A stretch of DNA of 64,000 nt from Tamlana crocina (lineage in GTDB: Bacteria > Bacteroidota > Bacteroidia > Flavobacteriales > Flavobacteriaceae). The translations under genes were made by a program, and so were the position numbers. The stretch covers positions 1,684,001-1,748,000 of the forward strand of contig CP158972.1 in NCBI GenBank assembly GCA_040429635.1, given 5' to 3'. The notes under the pieces were generated by a model. It ran no database searches. It saw only the letters and a program-made list of their open reading frames with translations, and was not told where the DNA came from. This document shows, in pieces, positions 46,423-55,477 of this stretch (its first letter is position 1; the number at the start of each line of letters is the position of its first letter).

Positions 46423-47504
46423 TGCGCATATTACAACTCATAGATTCTTTGGATGCCGGTGGGGCAGAGCGCGTGGCCGTTAACTTGGCCAATGCACTGG
46501 TGCCAAAGGTTGAAAAATCGTTTTTGTGTACCACCCGTCGGGAAGGACTTTTAAAGGAAAGTATATTGTCCGATGTCAAGTATTTGTTTCTTAAAAAAAA
46601 GAAAACCATTGATTTTTCAGCTACGCAAAAGCTACATCGGTTTATTAAAAAACATCGCATTCAGATTATTCATGCGCATTCTACCTCGTTTTTTCTAGCG
46701 ACTATTGTAAAATTTTTGAATCCAAAAATAGTGGTGGTTTGGCACGACCATTACGGTAACAGCGAGTTTCTTCAGAATCGCGAAGATAAAGTTTTAAAAT
46801 GGTGCTCAAAATATTTTGCACATACCTTTAGTGTGAATCGTCCGTTGGAAAATTGGGCCAAACAAAAATTGAAACTCAAAAACGTAACAAATTTGCCTAA
46901 TTTCGCTGTGGCGGATACCAAATTGAAACTAACTCAATTAAAAGGTGAAGATGGCAAGCGCATTATTTGCTTGGCCAATTTAAGACCGCAAAAAGATCAT
47001 TTTACTTTAATTGAAGCTTTTGATGAAGTTTTAAAAGAAAATCCAGAATGGACATTGCATTGCATTGGCAAGGATTTTAAAGATGATTATTCAAAATCCA
47101 TTCAACAAAAAATGAAAGCGTATGGGGTGGAAAACTCAGTGTTTTTCTACGGAAGTAAACCCGATGTATCTCATATTTTAAGTCAGTGTGAGATTGGGGT
47201 GTTATCGTCAAAATCAGAAGGATTACCCATAGCATTGTTGGAATATGGTTTGTCCAGTTTAGCTGTGGTAGCGACAAAAGTAGGAGAATGCGGAAACGTT
47301 GTTTTACATGAAGCAAATGGATTATTGGTGACTTCCTCTAATTCAAAAGAATTGGCAAATGCGATACGTTCATGTATTCAAAACCAAGAATTAAGGACTA
47401 TTTTTGCTTCGGAATTCAACAAGCATGTTGAAGGTCATTATTCAGAAAAGGTTCAAATTCAGACGATTTTAAAAGTATATAAGCAGTCCCTAACCAACTC
47501 TTGA
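46422..47504 (+). CDS. Family 4 glycosyltransferase
   Basis: A 360-residue GT-B enzyme: MRILQLIDSLDAGGAERVAV at the start (the classical GT4 GGxERV loop), IQIIHAHSTSFFLATIV, WHDHYGNSEFLQN, then RIICLANLRPQKDHFTLIEA and LSSKSEGLPIALLEYGLSSL. The stop overlaps the TTG start of the polymerase/ligase gene as TTGA. Donor unknown. Confidence 0.92.
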   Translation: MRILQLIDSLDAGGAERVAVNLANALVPKVEKSFLCTTRREGLLKESILSDVKYLFLKKKKTIDFSATQKLHRFIKKHRIQIIHAHSTSFFLATIVKFLNPKIVVVWHDHYGNSEFLQNREDKVLKWCSKYFAHTFSVNRPLENWAKQKLKLKNVTNLPNFAVADTKLKLTQLKGEDGKRIICLANLRPQKDHFTLIEAFDEVLKENPEWTLHCIGKDFKDDYSKSIQQKMKAYGVENSVFFYGSKPDVSHILSQCEIGVLSSKSEGLPIALLEYGLSSLAVVATKVGECGNVVLHEANGLLVTSSNSKELANAIRSCIQNQELRTIFASEFNKHVEGHYSEKVQIQTILKVYKQSLTNS

Positions 47505-48865
47505 AGAACATAAACTACATAAAGTCCATTTTACTGCATTTGCTCATTGGAGTTGGCGTTTATGGGCTAAAACCATTATCTAAAATTTATTTGCTGGGCA
47601 TATTTATTTATTTCACCCACAAAATATTTAAAGCAAAACCTTCGCAAAGGACCGTTACAGTGCTTTTGGCCGGCAGTTATGTGGTTGGTGCCGAGGTGTT
47701 TTTACGAATGACAGGTGGAAGTCTATTGTACGAAGCCTCAAAATATATGGTAATTTGGTTTAGCTTAATGGGGATTTTTACAGTTAAAATGCACAAACAG
47801 CCCATACCTTATATTCTGTATATTTTGCTGCTTATTCCAGGAATTTTGGTAGCAGGATTCAATATGAGTGCGCAAACCAATATTAGAACGGCTATAGCTT
47901 TTAATTTAAGTGGGCCAGTGTGCTTGGGCATCGTGTCTATTTTTTGCTACAAACGAAAAATAAGCTATCAAAATATTCATAAGGTTTTACTTTATATGGC
48001 ATTGCCCTTAGTGTCTACTGTGACTTATTTATTTGTTTTCACTCCTGATATCAGGGAAACCATTACAGGAACGGGATCCAATTATGCGGCTTCAGGTGGT
48101 TTCGGCCCCAATCAAGTGGCTACGGTTTTAGGTTTGGGCATGTTTGTGTTTGCAGCGAGGTTTTTTATGCTTTCTCCTTCACTTTTTCTTAAAACGGTGA
48201 ATGGGTTTGTGTTGGCAGTGATGAGTTTTAGGGCTATTGTAACCTTTAGCCGTGGGGGTGTCATTACGGCACTGATTATGGTTGCGGCCTTTGTTTATTT
48301 TTATTTTATGAAGGTAAATGCCAAGGCTAAATTTAGAATTACTAGGGTGGTATTCCTGGTAATAGGTTTGGGAGTTATGGTTTGGGCCTATTCGTCTTTG
48401 CAAACTGGAGGGTTGATAGAAAACCGGTATGCCAATGAAGATGCTTTAGGGCGCGAAAAAGCAGATATTACTACTGGACGAACCGATTTGATTTCATTTG
48501 AATTGGAAGAGTTTTTCAAGAATCCCGTCTTGGGCGTTGGTGTTGGAAAAATTAAGGAATTAAGGGAAAGGGAAGTCGGTATTTTAGCTGCATCTCACAA
48601 CGAAATGAGCCGAATTTTATCCGAACACGGACTCTTCGGTTTAACGACATTATTAATTTTATTGTTTACGCCTCTTTTTATCCGATTAAAGAATAAATCG
48701 AATATATTCTTTTATTCCTTTTATTTTTTCTGGTTTTTAACCATCAATCATTCATCCATGCGTATTGCTGCGCCTGCCTTCGTTTATGGCCTCTGTTTAT
48801 TGGATATTCAGTATAAAACCAAAAAAAATCTGCCGAAAAATAAAAACCTGCTAAATGGGGCCTAG
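47501..48865 (+). CDS. O-antigen ligase / polymerase family membrane protein
   Basis: A 454-residue integral membrane protein with about ten to eleven helices and a large periplasmic loop. The loop and following helix carry the family signature: GRTDLISFELEEFFKNPVLG, then GVGVGKI, then ASHNEMSRILSEHGLFGL near residues 364-381 (the HNxxxxxLxExGxxG motif of Wzy_C / WaaL proteins). It could polymerise repeat units or ligate the glycan to lipid A core. The start is a TTG overlapping the preceding TGA; the next Met is around residue 68, beyond the first helices. It closes the chain of overlapping genes. Confidence 0.88.
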   Translation: MKNINYIKSILLHLLIGVGVYGLKPLSKIYLLGIFIYFTHKIFKAKPSQRTVTVLLAGSYVVGAEVFLRMTGGSLLYEASKYMVIWFSLMGIFTVKMHKQPIPYILYILLLIPGILVAGFNMSAQTNIRTAIAFNLSGPVCLGIVSIFCYKRKISYQNIHKVLLYMALPLVSTVTYLFVFTPDIRETITGTGSNYAASGGFGPNQVATVLGLGMFVFAARFFMLSPSLFLKTVNGFVLAVMSFRAIVTFSRGGVITALIMVAAFVYFYFMKVNAKAKFRITRVVFLVIGLGVMVWAYSSLQTGGLIENRYANEDALGREKADITTGRTDLISFELEEFFKNPVLGVGVGKIKELREREVGILAASHNEMSRILSEHGLFGLTTLLILLFTPLFIRLKNKSNIFFYSFYFFWFLTINHSSMRIAAPAFVYGLCLLDIQYKTKKNLPKNKNLLNGA

Positions 48866-48913
48866 GTTTAGTGTGTTTTTCAATGGTATTCCCACTTAAT
48901 TAAATTTAGTTGT

Positions 48914-48921
48914 TATCTTTA
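48914..48921 (+). promoter_or_regulatory. Possible -7 promoter box of the sugar transferase gene
   Basis: TATCTTTA differs from TAnnTTTG by its last base. It lies 21 bases before the ATG at 48943, the same position as the box upstream of the PPIase gene at 59729. No good -33 element was seen. Confidence 0.35.
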
Positions 48922-48942
48922 ACCACCTCAAATTAGTACAAA

Positions 48943-50334
48943 ATGCCCAAGAGCAATATCCATTTTAACTTATCTGAGCGCAAAATACTGTTGCGTATTT
49001 TAGATATTGTTTCTGTGCTTGGGGTATTGTATTGTGTTGGGCACTCCTTGCATTTCGATTATTTTACTATTACAACGGTAAACTGGAGATGGGTTTTTGT
49101 GCTCATTCTTTACATTTCTATTTTTGGGACTATTTTCGAACTTTACGATTTGCAGAAGTCCAGTAAAATTGAAAAGATTTCCACTAGCATCGTGTTTACG
49201 GTATCAACCACGGTACTGTTTTATTTTTTAACACCGTTTTTTACTCCGGTGTTGCCCGACAACCGTTTGCAGATTCTGTTTTTCTATTTCTCCATTTTAG
49301 TGGCGCTGTTTTTATGGCGATGGGCTTATATTTCATTCATCGTGTCACCTCGGTTTTACAAACGGGTGCTCATTATTGGTGAAATATCAAATATTGAAAC
49401 CATTTTTGAAACTTTTAAAACGGCCGACCCCAATTATAAAATTGTGGGGTTTGTTAATTGTGAAACCAATAAGGAAGCATCAGTACGGTTTAATGCCGTG
49501 CCAGAATATAGTCCAAAACAGATTAGGGAAGTGATTGAAAAAGAAGCGCTTTCCGAAATCGTGGTAGCCAGTTACAGTTCAGAAAATATCACTTCTGAAA
49601 TTTATTATATACTTATAAAATTACTGGAAGAAGGGTTTCCCATCAATGAATATACCCAGGTTTATGAAGACCTCACACGGCGCATACCTGTGCAGTTTGT
49701 GGGAAAGGATTTCTATAAATATTTTCCGTTTAGCCGGAACAACCAAAACAAACTGTATTTGTTTTTCCATCGCCTTTTTGATGTTTTTGTTTCGTTAATT
49801 GGGATTGTTTTGGGTATTGTTTTGTCACCCTTAATATTAATTGGAAATTTTATTGGAAACCGAGGCCCATTATTTTACAAACAGGAACGCGTGGGCAAAA
49901 ATGGTAAGGTGTTTAATATTATCAAATTTCGGACGATGGTAAAAAACGCCGAGCTAGACGGAGCGGTGTGGTCAACCAAAGGCGATGTTCGTATCACGCC
50001 TTTTGGTAAATTTATGAGGAACACGCGAATAGACGAAATTCCACAGTTTATCAATATCTTAAAAGGCGAAATGAGTTTGATAGGCCCACGTCCCGAACGT
50101 CCGTTTTTTGTTAAGGAATTATCGAGAATGTTGCCGTTTTACGAAACACGCCACATGGTAAAACCCGGATTGACTGGTTGGGCACAGGTAAAAACGCGCT
50201 ATGGTTCTTCGGTTGATGATAGCTTGCTCAAGTTGCAATACGATCTGTACTATATAAAACACCGTGGTTTTTTTCTCGATATGAATGTGTTGGTAAAAAC
50301 CCTGAGTACCGTGATTTTCTTCCGCGGACAGTGA
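48943..50334 (+). CDS. Polyprenyl-phosphate sugar-1-phosphate transferase (initiating enzyme)
   Basis: A 463-residue inner-membrane protein. Four N-terminal helices (about residues 15-125) and a soluble Rossmann-like domain (VLIIGEISNIETIFE) precede a fifth helix (FVSLIGIVLGIVLSPLILIG) and the bacterial sugar transferase domain: GPLFYKQERVGKNGKVFNI, KFRTMVKNAE, TRIDEIPQFINILKGEMSLI, GPRPERPFFV, and KPGLTGWAQV. It moves sugar 1-phosphate from a nucleotide sugar to undecaprenyl phosphate, the first step of glycan assembly. It follows the ligase gene after 77 bp with its own possible promoter box, and is the last gene of the locus. Confidence 0.95.
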   Translation: MPKSNIHFNLSERKILLRILDIVSVLGVLYCVGHSLHFDYFTITTVNWRWVFVLILYISIFGTIFELYDLQKSSKIEKISTSIVFTVSTTVLFYFLTPFFTPVLPDNRLQILFFYFSILVALFLWRWAYISFIVSPRFYKRVLIIGEISNIETIFETFKTADPNYKIVGFVNCETNKEASVRFNAVPEYSPKQIREVIEKEALSEIVVASYSSENITSEIYYILIKLLEEGFPINEYTQVYEDLTRRIPVQFVGKDFYKYFPFSRNNQNKLYLFFHRLFDVFVSLIGIVLGIVLSPLILIGNFIGNRGPLFYKQERVGKNGKVFNIIKFRTMVKNAELDGAVWSTKGDVRITPFGKFMRNTRIDEIPQFINILKGEMSLIGPRPERPFFVKELSRMLPFYETRHMVKPGLTGWAQVKTRYGSSVDDSLLKLQYDLYYIKHRGFFLDMNVLVKTLSTVIFFRGQ

Positions 50335-50488
50335 TTTGGTTTTCAGTAGGCAGGTTTTAGTCGCAGTCATAAGTCATAGTCCCATTTTGCGGTATTCAGA
50401 AGTAGCTTAGCGCCTTAGCGAGAGCACTAATGGTTTCCTGTTCACTTTTCAGAGTAGTTGTATATTTTTCGTTATTACAGATAGCGTT

Positions 50489-50525
50489 TGTCAGTTCGAG
50501 CGGAGTCGAGAAAATCTCGATTTTT
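50489..50525 (+). repeat. Dispersed repeat half copy acting as possible terminator
   Basis: TGTCAGTTCGAGCGGAGTCG continues into the hairpin TCGAGA-AAA-TCTCGA (50506-50520) followed by five T. The hairpin plus T-run has the form of a rho-independent terminator, 170 bases after the last gene of the locus. Confidence 0.6.
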
Positions 50526-50586
50526 AATGCTATTACAAGACTATGAAGTAAATAATGTTAAGCGATCCAAATTGGATAGTTTTTCA

Positions 50587-51750
50587 TTAAAGCCTTTTCG
50601 CCAAAAACAAATACCGAACAAAAAGCGCCAATATCAACGGAATTAGACCAATAGCAAAAACTTGTACACCAATCACCCAATGTAGTGTTAAAAGGCAAAG
50701 GAGAATAATCAATAGTTTTACGTATTTAACAAACCATGCACTTGGTTGTTTTTTTAGCAATTGGCCAATCATAAAAATATTAAGCGCAAAGGCCCAAAGT
50801 AAGTTGTAATTTTGGTGGGTGCCCAAATGGTCGGTGGCAAACCAAAGCAGTAAAATAAAAATCCCGATAAGCCCAGTAATACTGAAAAGAATAACATCCA
50901 GCCATTTACTTCGGGTGTGATTTTTGTAATCTTTGTAAGTGATCAAAATGATAAAAAGACCAACAATCCCTAAAATAAACAACGGACTGCTTAAAAACGA
51001 GCTGGGTTGTTTGGTCTCCTTTTTAGTGTAAATAATACGGTTTTCTTTCACCAGCGGTTCGTTGCTATTTTTTATAGTGGCATTTCCAAAGAACAAATGT
51101 ATGTTTTCAGGTAAAAACATATGTTGCTCGGGAGTAGCTAGTCTGTCGATAACCGAGCCCAATGCCACATCAATACCCAAACTTCCCCATGAATTTCGGT
51201 TTAAATTATTTTGAATTAAAGTCCGAAAGGTTGCTTCTTGATAGTCTTTTGGCGGGTAAAAGGTCACCGAATCGTTCAAAGCAATTTGTGTAACATCTTT
51301 AATCTTTGTGGCGCAATTATCAAAAAAGAAATCGTAAAGGTACTTTCTGTTTTCGGACTTGTAGTTGTTGATTAAATAGTCGAACAACCGCTGTTTTTCA
51401 GAAGGGTTCAAGTTGAGCACCTGTTCTTTTATCGACCGATTGTAATAATTATAAATCCGATAAAATCTACTAAATTCAGTTTTACTGATTAAATAATGAA
51501 GTTTTCCCTGGGCAAATTTTAAATAGAAATTGGGTGCGTCAAAATCGTATTCGCCATAGCCATAAACCACATCGATGCCCTTTTTTCGGTCTTTTATTCT
51601 GAATGCACTATGCCCAAAAGCATCGTTAAGCGATGTGCCGGGACCAACGGTAAGCACGCTGATTTCCGCCATGTCTGACAACTCATTTTGCTGTGCTTCG
51701 GAAGTGAAAAAAACTAAAAAGAACGATAAAAAAAGTGCTATTTTTTGCAT
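50587..51750 (-). CDS. DUF4105 (Lnb N-terminal-like) membrane protein
   Basis: A 387-residue envelope protein. A signal peptide (IALFLSFFLVFFTSEAQ) is followed by a periplasmic DUF4105 domain (residues about 25-245): TVGPGTSLNDAFGHSAFRIKD, VVYGYGEYDFDAPNFYLKFA, FDNCATKIKDV. The conserved His and Cys resemble cysteine-peptidase-like folds, but activity is unproven. From about residue 255 on there are four to five membrane helices. It is coupled to the upstream porV-like gene by a TAATG overlap, so the two are cotranscribed. Confidence 0.88.
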   Translation of the reverse strand: MQKIALFLSFFLVFFTSEAQQNELSDMAEISVLTVGPGTSLNDAFGHSAFRIKDRKKGIDVVYGYGEYDFDAPNFYLKFAQGKLHYLISKTEFSRFYRIYNYYNRSIKEQVLNLNPSEKQRLFDYLINNYKSENRKYLYDFFFDNCATKIKDVTQIALNDSVTFYPPKDYQEATFRTLIQNNLNRNSWGSLGIDVALGSVIDRLATPEQHMFLPENIHLFFGNATIKNSNEPLVKENRIIYTKKETKQPSSFLSSPLFILGIVGLFIILITYKDYKNHTRSKWLDVILFSITGLIGIFILLLWFATDHLGTHQNYNLLWAFALNIFMIGQLLKKQPSAWFVKYVKLLIILLCLLTLHWVIGVQVFAIGLIPLILALFVRYLFLAKRL

Positions 51751-52847
51751 TATCTGAATATGCTAAAGTCGAGTTTCAATGAAAATACGTTGGAATATAG
51801 TGCCACACTTTGGTCGCCAATATCGGTAAAAGCATAATCTATTTGAATGCCGTTGTATTTAAAACCCAAACCAAAACTGGGCTGAAAGCTCAACTGTTCC
51901 GAATTATCAAACTGTCGTTCGTTTTGGAAATTGCCCATTCCGGCACGTAGATATACCATATCGATATACCCAAATTCAAAGCCCAAAGCTGGGTTAATGC
52001 TCGCCACAGAAGTAGAAATGATATCGTTGTTTTCCTCGAAACGGACATTCAAATTCACGGAAGTGAGCAACGTATAATCATAATTAAAATCAACCAATTT
52101 TGAAACGCCAATTTGAAGTTTCGGAATGGTAATTTCGGTTGTTTCGGGCAACTCTTGGTTTTGACCTTCAACGGCATCCCTGATGGTTTCGAATTCTTCC
52201 TCATCAATGGCCCAAGCATTAAACGTTGTTGTGATGTCTCGCGCCATAACGCCAAATTTCCAATTGTTATTCGTTTCAAATTGAATGCCGGCATCGAGAC
52301 CAAAACCCCACGAGGACGCAAAATCGCCAATAATTCTTCGAATCACTTTCGCATTTACACCATAATTCAATCCTCGAACGGGTAACGAGCGTGCGTACGA
52401 AAACGTTAAACCATAATCGGCGGTTGAAAACAGACTGATTCTATCGTAATTGATATTGCCTTGCTCGTCGATAAGTTGGGTGGTGTTCAAAATATCATCA
52501 ACAGCAAACCGAATCAACGATATCCCCACAGCACTTTGGTTGTCCAAAGGCATAGCAAAAGCGGCATAGTCGTAGTTGGCAATATTGGCAAAATAACTGG
52601 AATGCATTAATGCCAGTTGGTTGTCTTCAAGTTTTAGAAGTCCGGCGGGATTCCAATAACCCGAATTCACATCAGAGGTGTGCGCGGTTACGGCACTGCT
52701 CATACCCAATGCGGCTGCATCCACCCCAATGTTCATAAACTCGTTGGAGTATTTTCTTGTGGTTTGACCAAACAAGGCGATAGACAATAAGCCTATTAAT
52801 GTGGTTAAGTACGGTTTCAATCCCAATTTTTTTACAAAGATGCACAT
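51750..52847 (-). CDS. PorV/PorQ-family outer-membrane protein (type IX secretion-like)
   Basis: A 365-residue predicted beta-barrel. A short basic start and hydrophobic segment (LTTLIGLLSIALFG) form the signal peptide. YSNEFMNIGVDAAALGMSSAVTA, then DVNSGYWNPAGL, is the signature of PorV/PorQ/UPF0164 proteins; YAFTDIGDQSVALYSNVFSL, then KLDFSIF, closes the barrel. Relatives act in type IX secretion as shuttle or attachment proteins. This one resembles the PorV2-like subgroup common in Flavobacteriia, where the role is not established. The start at 52847 puts the signal peptide near the N-terminus. Confidence 0.85.
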   Translation of the reverse strand: MCIFVKKLGLKPYLTTLIGLLSIALFGQTTRKYSNEFMNIGVDAAALGMSSAVTAHTSDVNSGYWNPAGLLKLEDNQLALMHSSYFANIANYDYAAFAMPLDNQSAVGISLIRFAVDDILNTTQLIDEQGNINYDRISLFSTADYGLTFSYARSLPVRGLNYGVNAKVIRRIIGDFASSWGFGLDAGIQFETNNNWKFGVMARDITTTFNAWAIDEEEFETIRDAVEGQNQELPETTEITIPKLQIGVSKLVDFNYDYTLLTSVNLNVRFEENNDIISTSVASINPALGFEFGYIDMVYLRAGMGNFQNERQFDNSEQLSFQPSFGLGFKYNGIQIDYAFTDIGDQSVALYSNVFSLKLDFSIFR

Positions 52848-52946
52848 TATTTATAAACCTATAAACTTCAATATGCAAGAGATATTGTTTATTACTTGGT
52901 TTAGACGTAATTTGTTTGCTATTTTTACAGATATAAATTGAACTCT

Positions 52947-53708
52947 ATGAAGAAACACATACCCAACGCCATAACACTATTGAATTTATTGTGTGGCTGT
53001 ATTGCGGTGGTTTTTGCGGTAAACGACCATTTTGTGGCCGCTGCTTTTTTTGTGTTTTTAGGCATTTTTTTCGACTTTTTTGATGGTTTGGCTGCCCGAA
53101 AATTGAATGTGCAAAGTGATTTGGGCTTGCAGTTGGATTCTTTGGCCGATGTGGTGACGAGTGGGTTAGTGCCCGGAATTGTAATGTTCAAATTATTGGG
53201 CTTGGCATCAGGGACCTATGAATCCATTAGTGCTTCAGGGGGCTGGGGAGCCGATTTTTATCTAGCACCCCTTAATGTATCTATTATGGCTATTTTGGGT
53301 TTCACAATTACTTTGGCGTCGGCGTACCGATTGGCAAAATTTAACATAGACGACGAACAGCAAAGCTATTTTAAAGGCTTGCCAACACCGGCCAATGCCT
53401 TATTCATTGTATCATTACCCTTAATGATTGAATTTCAAAATAGCGATGCTATTAATGCCATCATTCTTAATAAATGGTTTTTAATTGCGGTAACTGTATT
53501 GAGTTGCTATATGCTCAATTCGAACATAAAACTGTTTGCCTTAAAATTCAAGGATTTCAGTTTTAAAAATAATGCCCTACGTTATATTTTCATCATACTT
53601 TGTGTGGTGTTGTTGTTGGTTTTGCAATTTGCCGCTATTCCCGTAATCATTTTACTTTATGTTCTTATGTCGGTTTTCGACAATTTAACCTCAAATAAAA
53701 CGCTTTAA
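52947..53708 (+). CDS. pssA: CDP-diacylglycerol--serine O-phosphatidyltransferase
   Basis: About 253 residues from the ATG at 52947 (MKKHIPNAITLLNLLCGCIA); the in-frame TTG three codons upstream is less likely. It is an inner-membrane enzyme that makes phosphatidylserine, the precursor of phosphatidylethanolamine. The CDP-alcohol phosphatidyltransferase motif DG(x)2AR(x)8G(x)3D(x)3D is intact, starting at DGLAARK near residue 47 and ending in LDSLAD. About seven membrane helices are present. The stop overlaps or touches the start of the DUF808 gene at 53708. Confidence 0.94.
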   Translation: MKKHIPNAITLLNLLCGCIAVVFAVNDHFVAAAFFVFLGIFFDFFDGLAARKLNVQSDLGLQLDSLADVVTSGLVPGIVMFKLLGLASGTYESISASGGWGADFYLAPLNVSIMAILGFTITLASAYRLAKFNIDDEQQSYFKGLPTPANALFIVSLPLMIEFQNSDAINAIILNKWFLIAVTVLSCYMLNSNIKLFALKFKDFSFKNNALRYIFIILCVVLLLVLQFAAIPVIILLYVLMSVFDNLTSNKTL

Positions 53709-54580
53709 TGGCTTCCGGAATTTTTGCCCTACTAGATGATATTGCAGCATTAATGGACGATGTTGTGGTAATGACCAAACTTTCAACTAAAAAAACCGCC
53801 GGCATATTGGGCGACGATTTAGCAGTAAATGCCGAAAAGGCCACAGGTTTTGTGTCGTCTCGCGAACTGCCCGTATTATGGGCCATAACCAAAGGGTCGT
53901 TTTTAAACAAACTGATTATTTTGCCCGTGGCGTTTTTGCTTAGTTCGTTTTTGCCCTGGGCCATTACCTTAATTTTAATCTTGGGCGGTATTTATTTAGC
54001 TTTTGAAGGTGTTGAAAAAATAATGGAATACCTGGTGCCACACAGACATGAAGATGACCTTAAAAAAATAAAGAACAAAGAAGCTGGCGAGATTTTGGAT
54101 GTTGAAAAGGCCAAAATAAAATCGGCCATTTTTACTGATTTTATACTATCTGTCGAAATCGTGATTATCGCTTTGGGCACGGTTTTAGATAAGCCCATAA
54201 TGTTTCAGGTTTTGGTAGTGTCGTTAGTGGCCATTATCGCTACCGTTGGGGTTTACGGTATAGTTGCGCTTATTGTAAGAATGGACGATTTAGGCTTGGC
54301 ACTTATCAAAAAAAGTGGCAATAAAAAAGGAATTCTTTTTGGTTTGGGCAGTATGCTGGTAAAAGCGCTTCCCATTATCATTAAAAGTTTATCGGTTATC
54401 GGTACCATCGCGCTTATTTTGGTTGCTGGCGGTATCTTCTCGCATAATATTGAATATTTCCATCATCTCATGGAAAGCTGGCCATCTTTTATAAAAGACT
54501 TTATTTTAGGGTTGGCCGTGGGTTTTGTGGCGTACTTGATTGTAACAGGATTTAAAAGATTGCTCCGAAAGACAGAATAA
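53708..54580 (+). CDS. DUF808 family membrane protein (YedI-like)
   Basis: A 290-residue inner-membrane protein. The start MASGIFALLDDIAALMDDVV, then KTAGILGDDLAVNAEKATGF and LPVLWAITKGSFLNK, is the DUF808 signature. About six helices follow (for example LIILPVAFLLSSFLPWAI and ILGLAVGFVAYLIVTG). Function is not known. The first base of its ATG is the last base of the pssA stop, so translation is likely coupled. It converges with lptB. Confidence 0.92.
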   Translation: MASGIFALLDDIAALMDDVVVMTKLSTKKTAGILGDDLAVNAEKATGFVSSRELPVLWAITKGSFLNKLIILPVAFLLSSFLPWAITLILILGGIYLAFEGVEKIMEYLVPHRHEDDLKKIKNKEAGEILDVEKAKIKSAIFTDFILSVEIVIIALGTVLDKPIMFQVLVVSLVAIIATVGVYGIVALIVRMDDLGLALIKKSGNKKGILFGLGSMLVKALPIIIKSLSVIGTIALILVAGGIFSHNIEYFHHLMESWPSFIKDFILGLAVGFVAYLIVTGFKRLLRKTE

Positions 54581-54657
54581 AACAGGCCAATACAGTGTTT
54601 GTTTAGTGTTTCAAAATAAATTTTTACCGCGGAATTACTTCGACTGCGGACAAAAAA

Positions 54658-55398
54658 TTAGTCTCTAATTTTTTTCTTCCGTAGTTCAAAATTCTGACCT
54701 AAATACACTTTTCGAACCATTTCGTCGTTGGCCAATTCTTCGGGTTCTCCAGCTTTTAAAATACTGCCTTCAAACATCAAATAGGTGCGGTCTGTAATGG
54801 CCAAAGTTTCCTGTACGTTGTGGTCGGTAATTAAAATGCCAATGTTCTTTTTGGTAAGCTGTGCCACAATACGCTGAATGTCTTCAACAGCCACGGGGTC
54901 AACGCCAGCAAAGGGTTCATCTAAAAGGATGAAACTCGGGTCGGTAGCCAAGGCACGGGCAATTTCGGTACGTCGGCGCTCACCACCAGAGAGCAAATCT
55001 CCTCGGTTTTTTCGGATATGGCCCAAACTAAATTCTTCAATAAGCGATTCCATTTTATGGAGCTGTTCTTTTTTGCTCAATTTGGTAAGTTGCAGCACGC
55101 TTAAAATATTATCTTCAATACTCAGTTTTCTAAACACAGAAGCCTCTTGTGCCAAATAACCAATACCATTTTGGGCCCGTTTGTACATGGGGTATTTGGT
55201 AATTTCGGTATTGTCTAAAAATATATGGCCACCGTTGGGCTTTATTAAGCCCACAATCATATAAAACGACGTTGTTTTTCCAGCACCATTAGGGCCTAAA
55301 AGTCCAACAATTTCACCTTGTTCCACCTTAAGCGAAACATCTTTCACCACTTTTCGTCCGCTGTAGGACTTCATTAAATTTTCGGCCTTTAAAATCAT
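54658..55398 (-). CDS. lptB: LPS export ABC transporter ATPase LptB
   Basis: A 246-residue ATPase that powers LPS transport through LptFG to the Lpt bridge. Walker [13 protein letters not shown] is at residues 33-44, the Q-loop region [16 protein letters not shown], the signature [16 protein letters not shown] near 136-151, and Walker [20 protein letters not shown]. The [12 protein letters not shown] and LGHIRKNRG elements are specific to LptB. It lies 79 bp downstream of tatC, in the order kdsD-tatC-lptB, which joins two envelope functions (KDO synthesis and LPS export). Confidence 0.95.
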   Translation of the reverse strand: MILKAENLMKSYSGRKVVKDVSLKVEQGEIVGLLGPNGAGKTTSFYMIVGLIKPNGGHIFLDNTEITKYPMYKRAQNGIGYLAQEASVFRKLSIEDNILSVLQLTKLSKKEQLHKMESLIEEFSLGHIRKNRGDLLSGGERRRTEIARALATDPSFILLDEPFAGVDPVAVEDIQRIVAQLTKKNIGILITDHNVQETLAITDRTYLMFEGSILKAGEPEELANDEMVRKVYLGQNFELRKKKIRD

Positions 55399-55477
55399 AA
55401 TATCATATTGTCAATTGTTGAGATTGAATGTGTTTTTATAAACGCTAAAAATAGCAAAATCATATACAACCGTTAAA

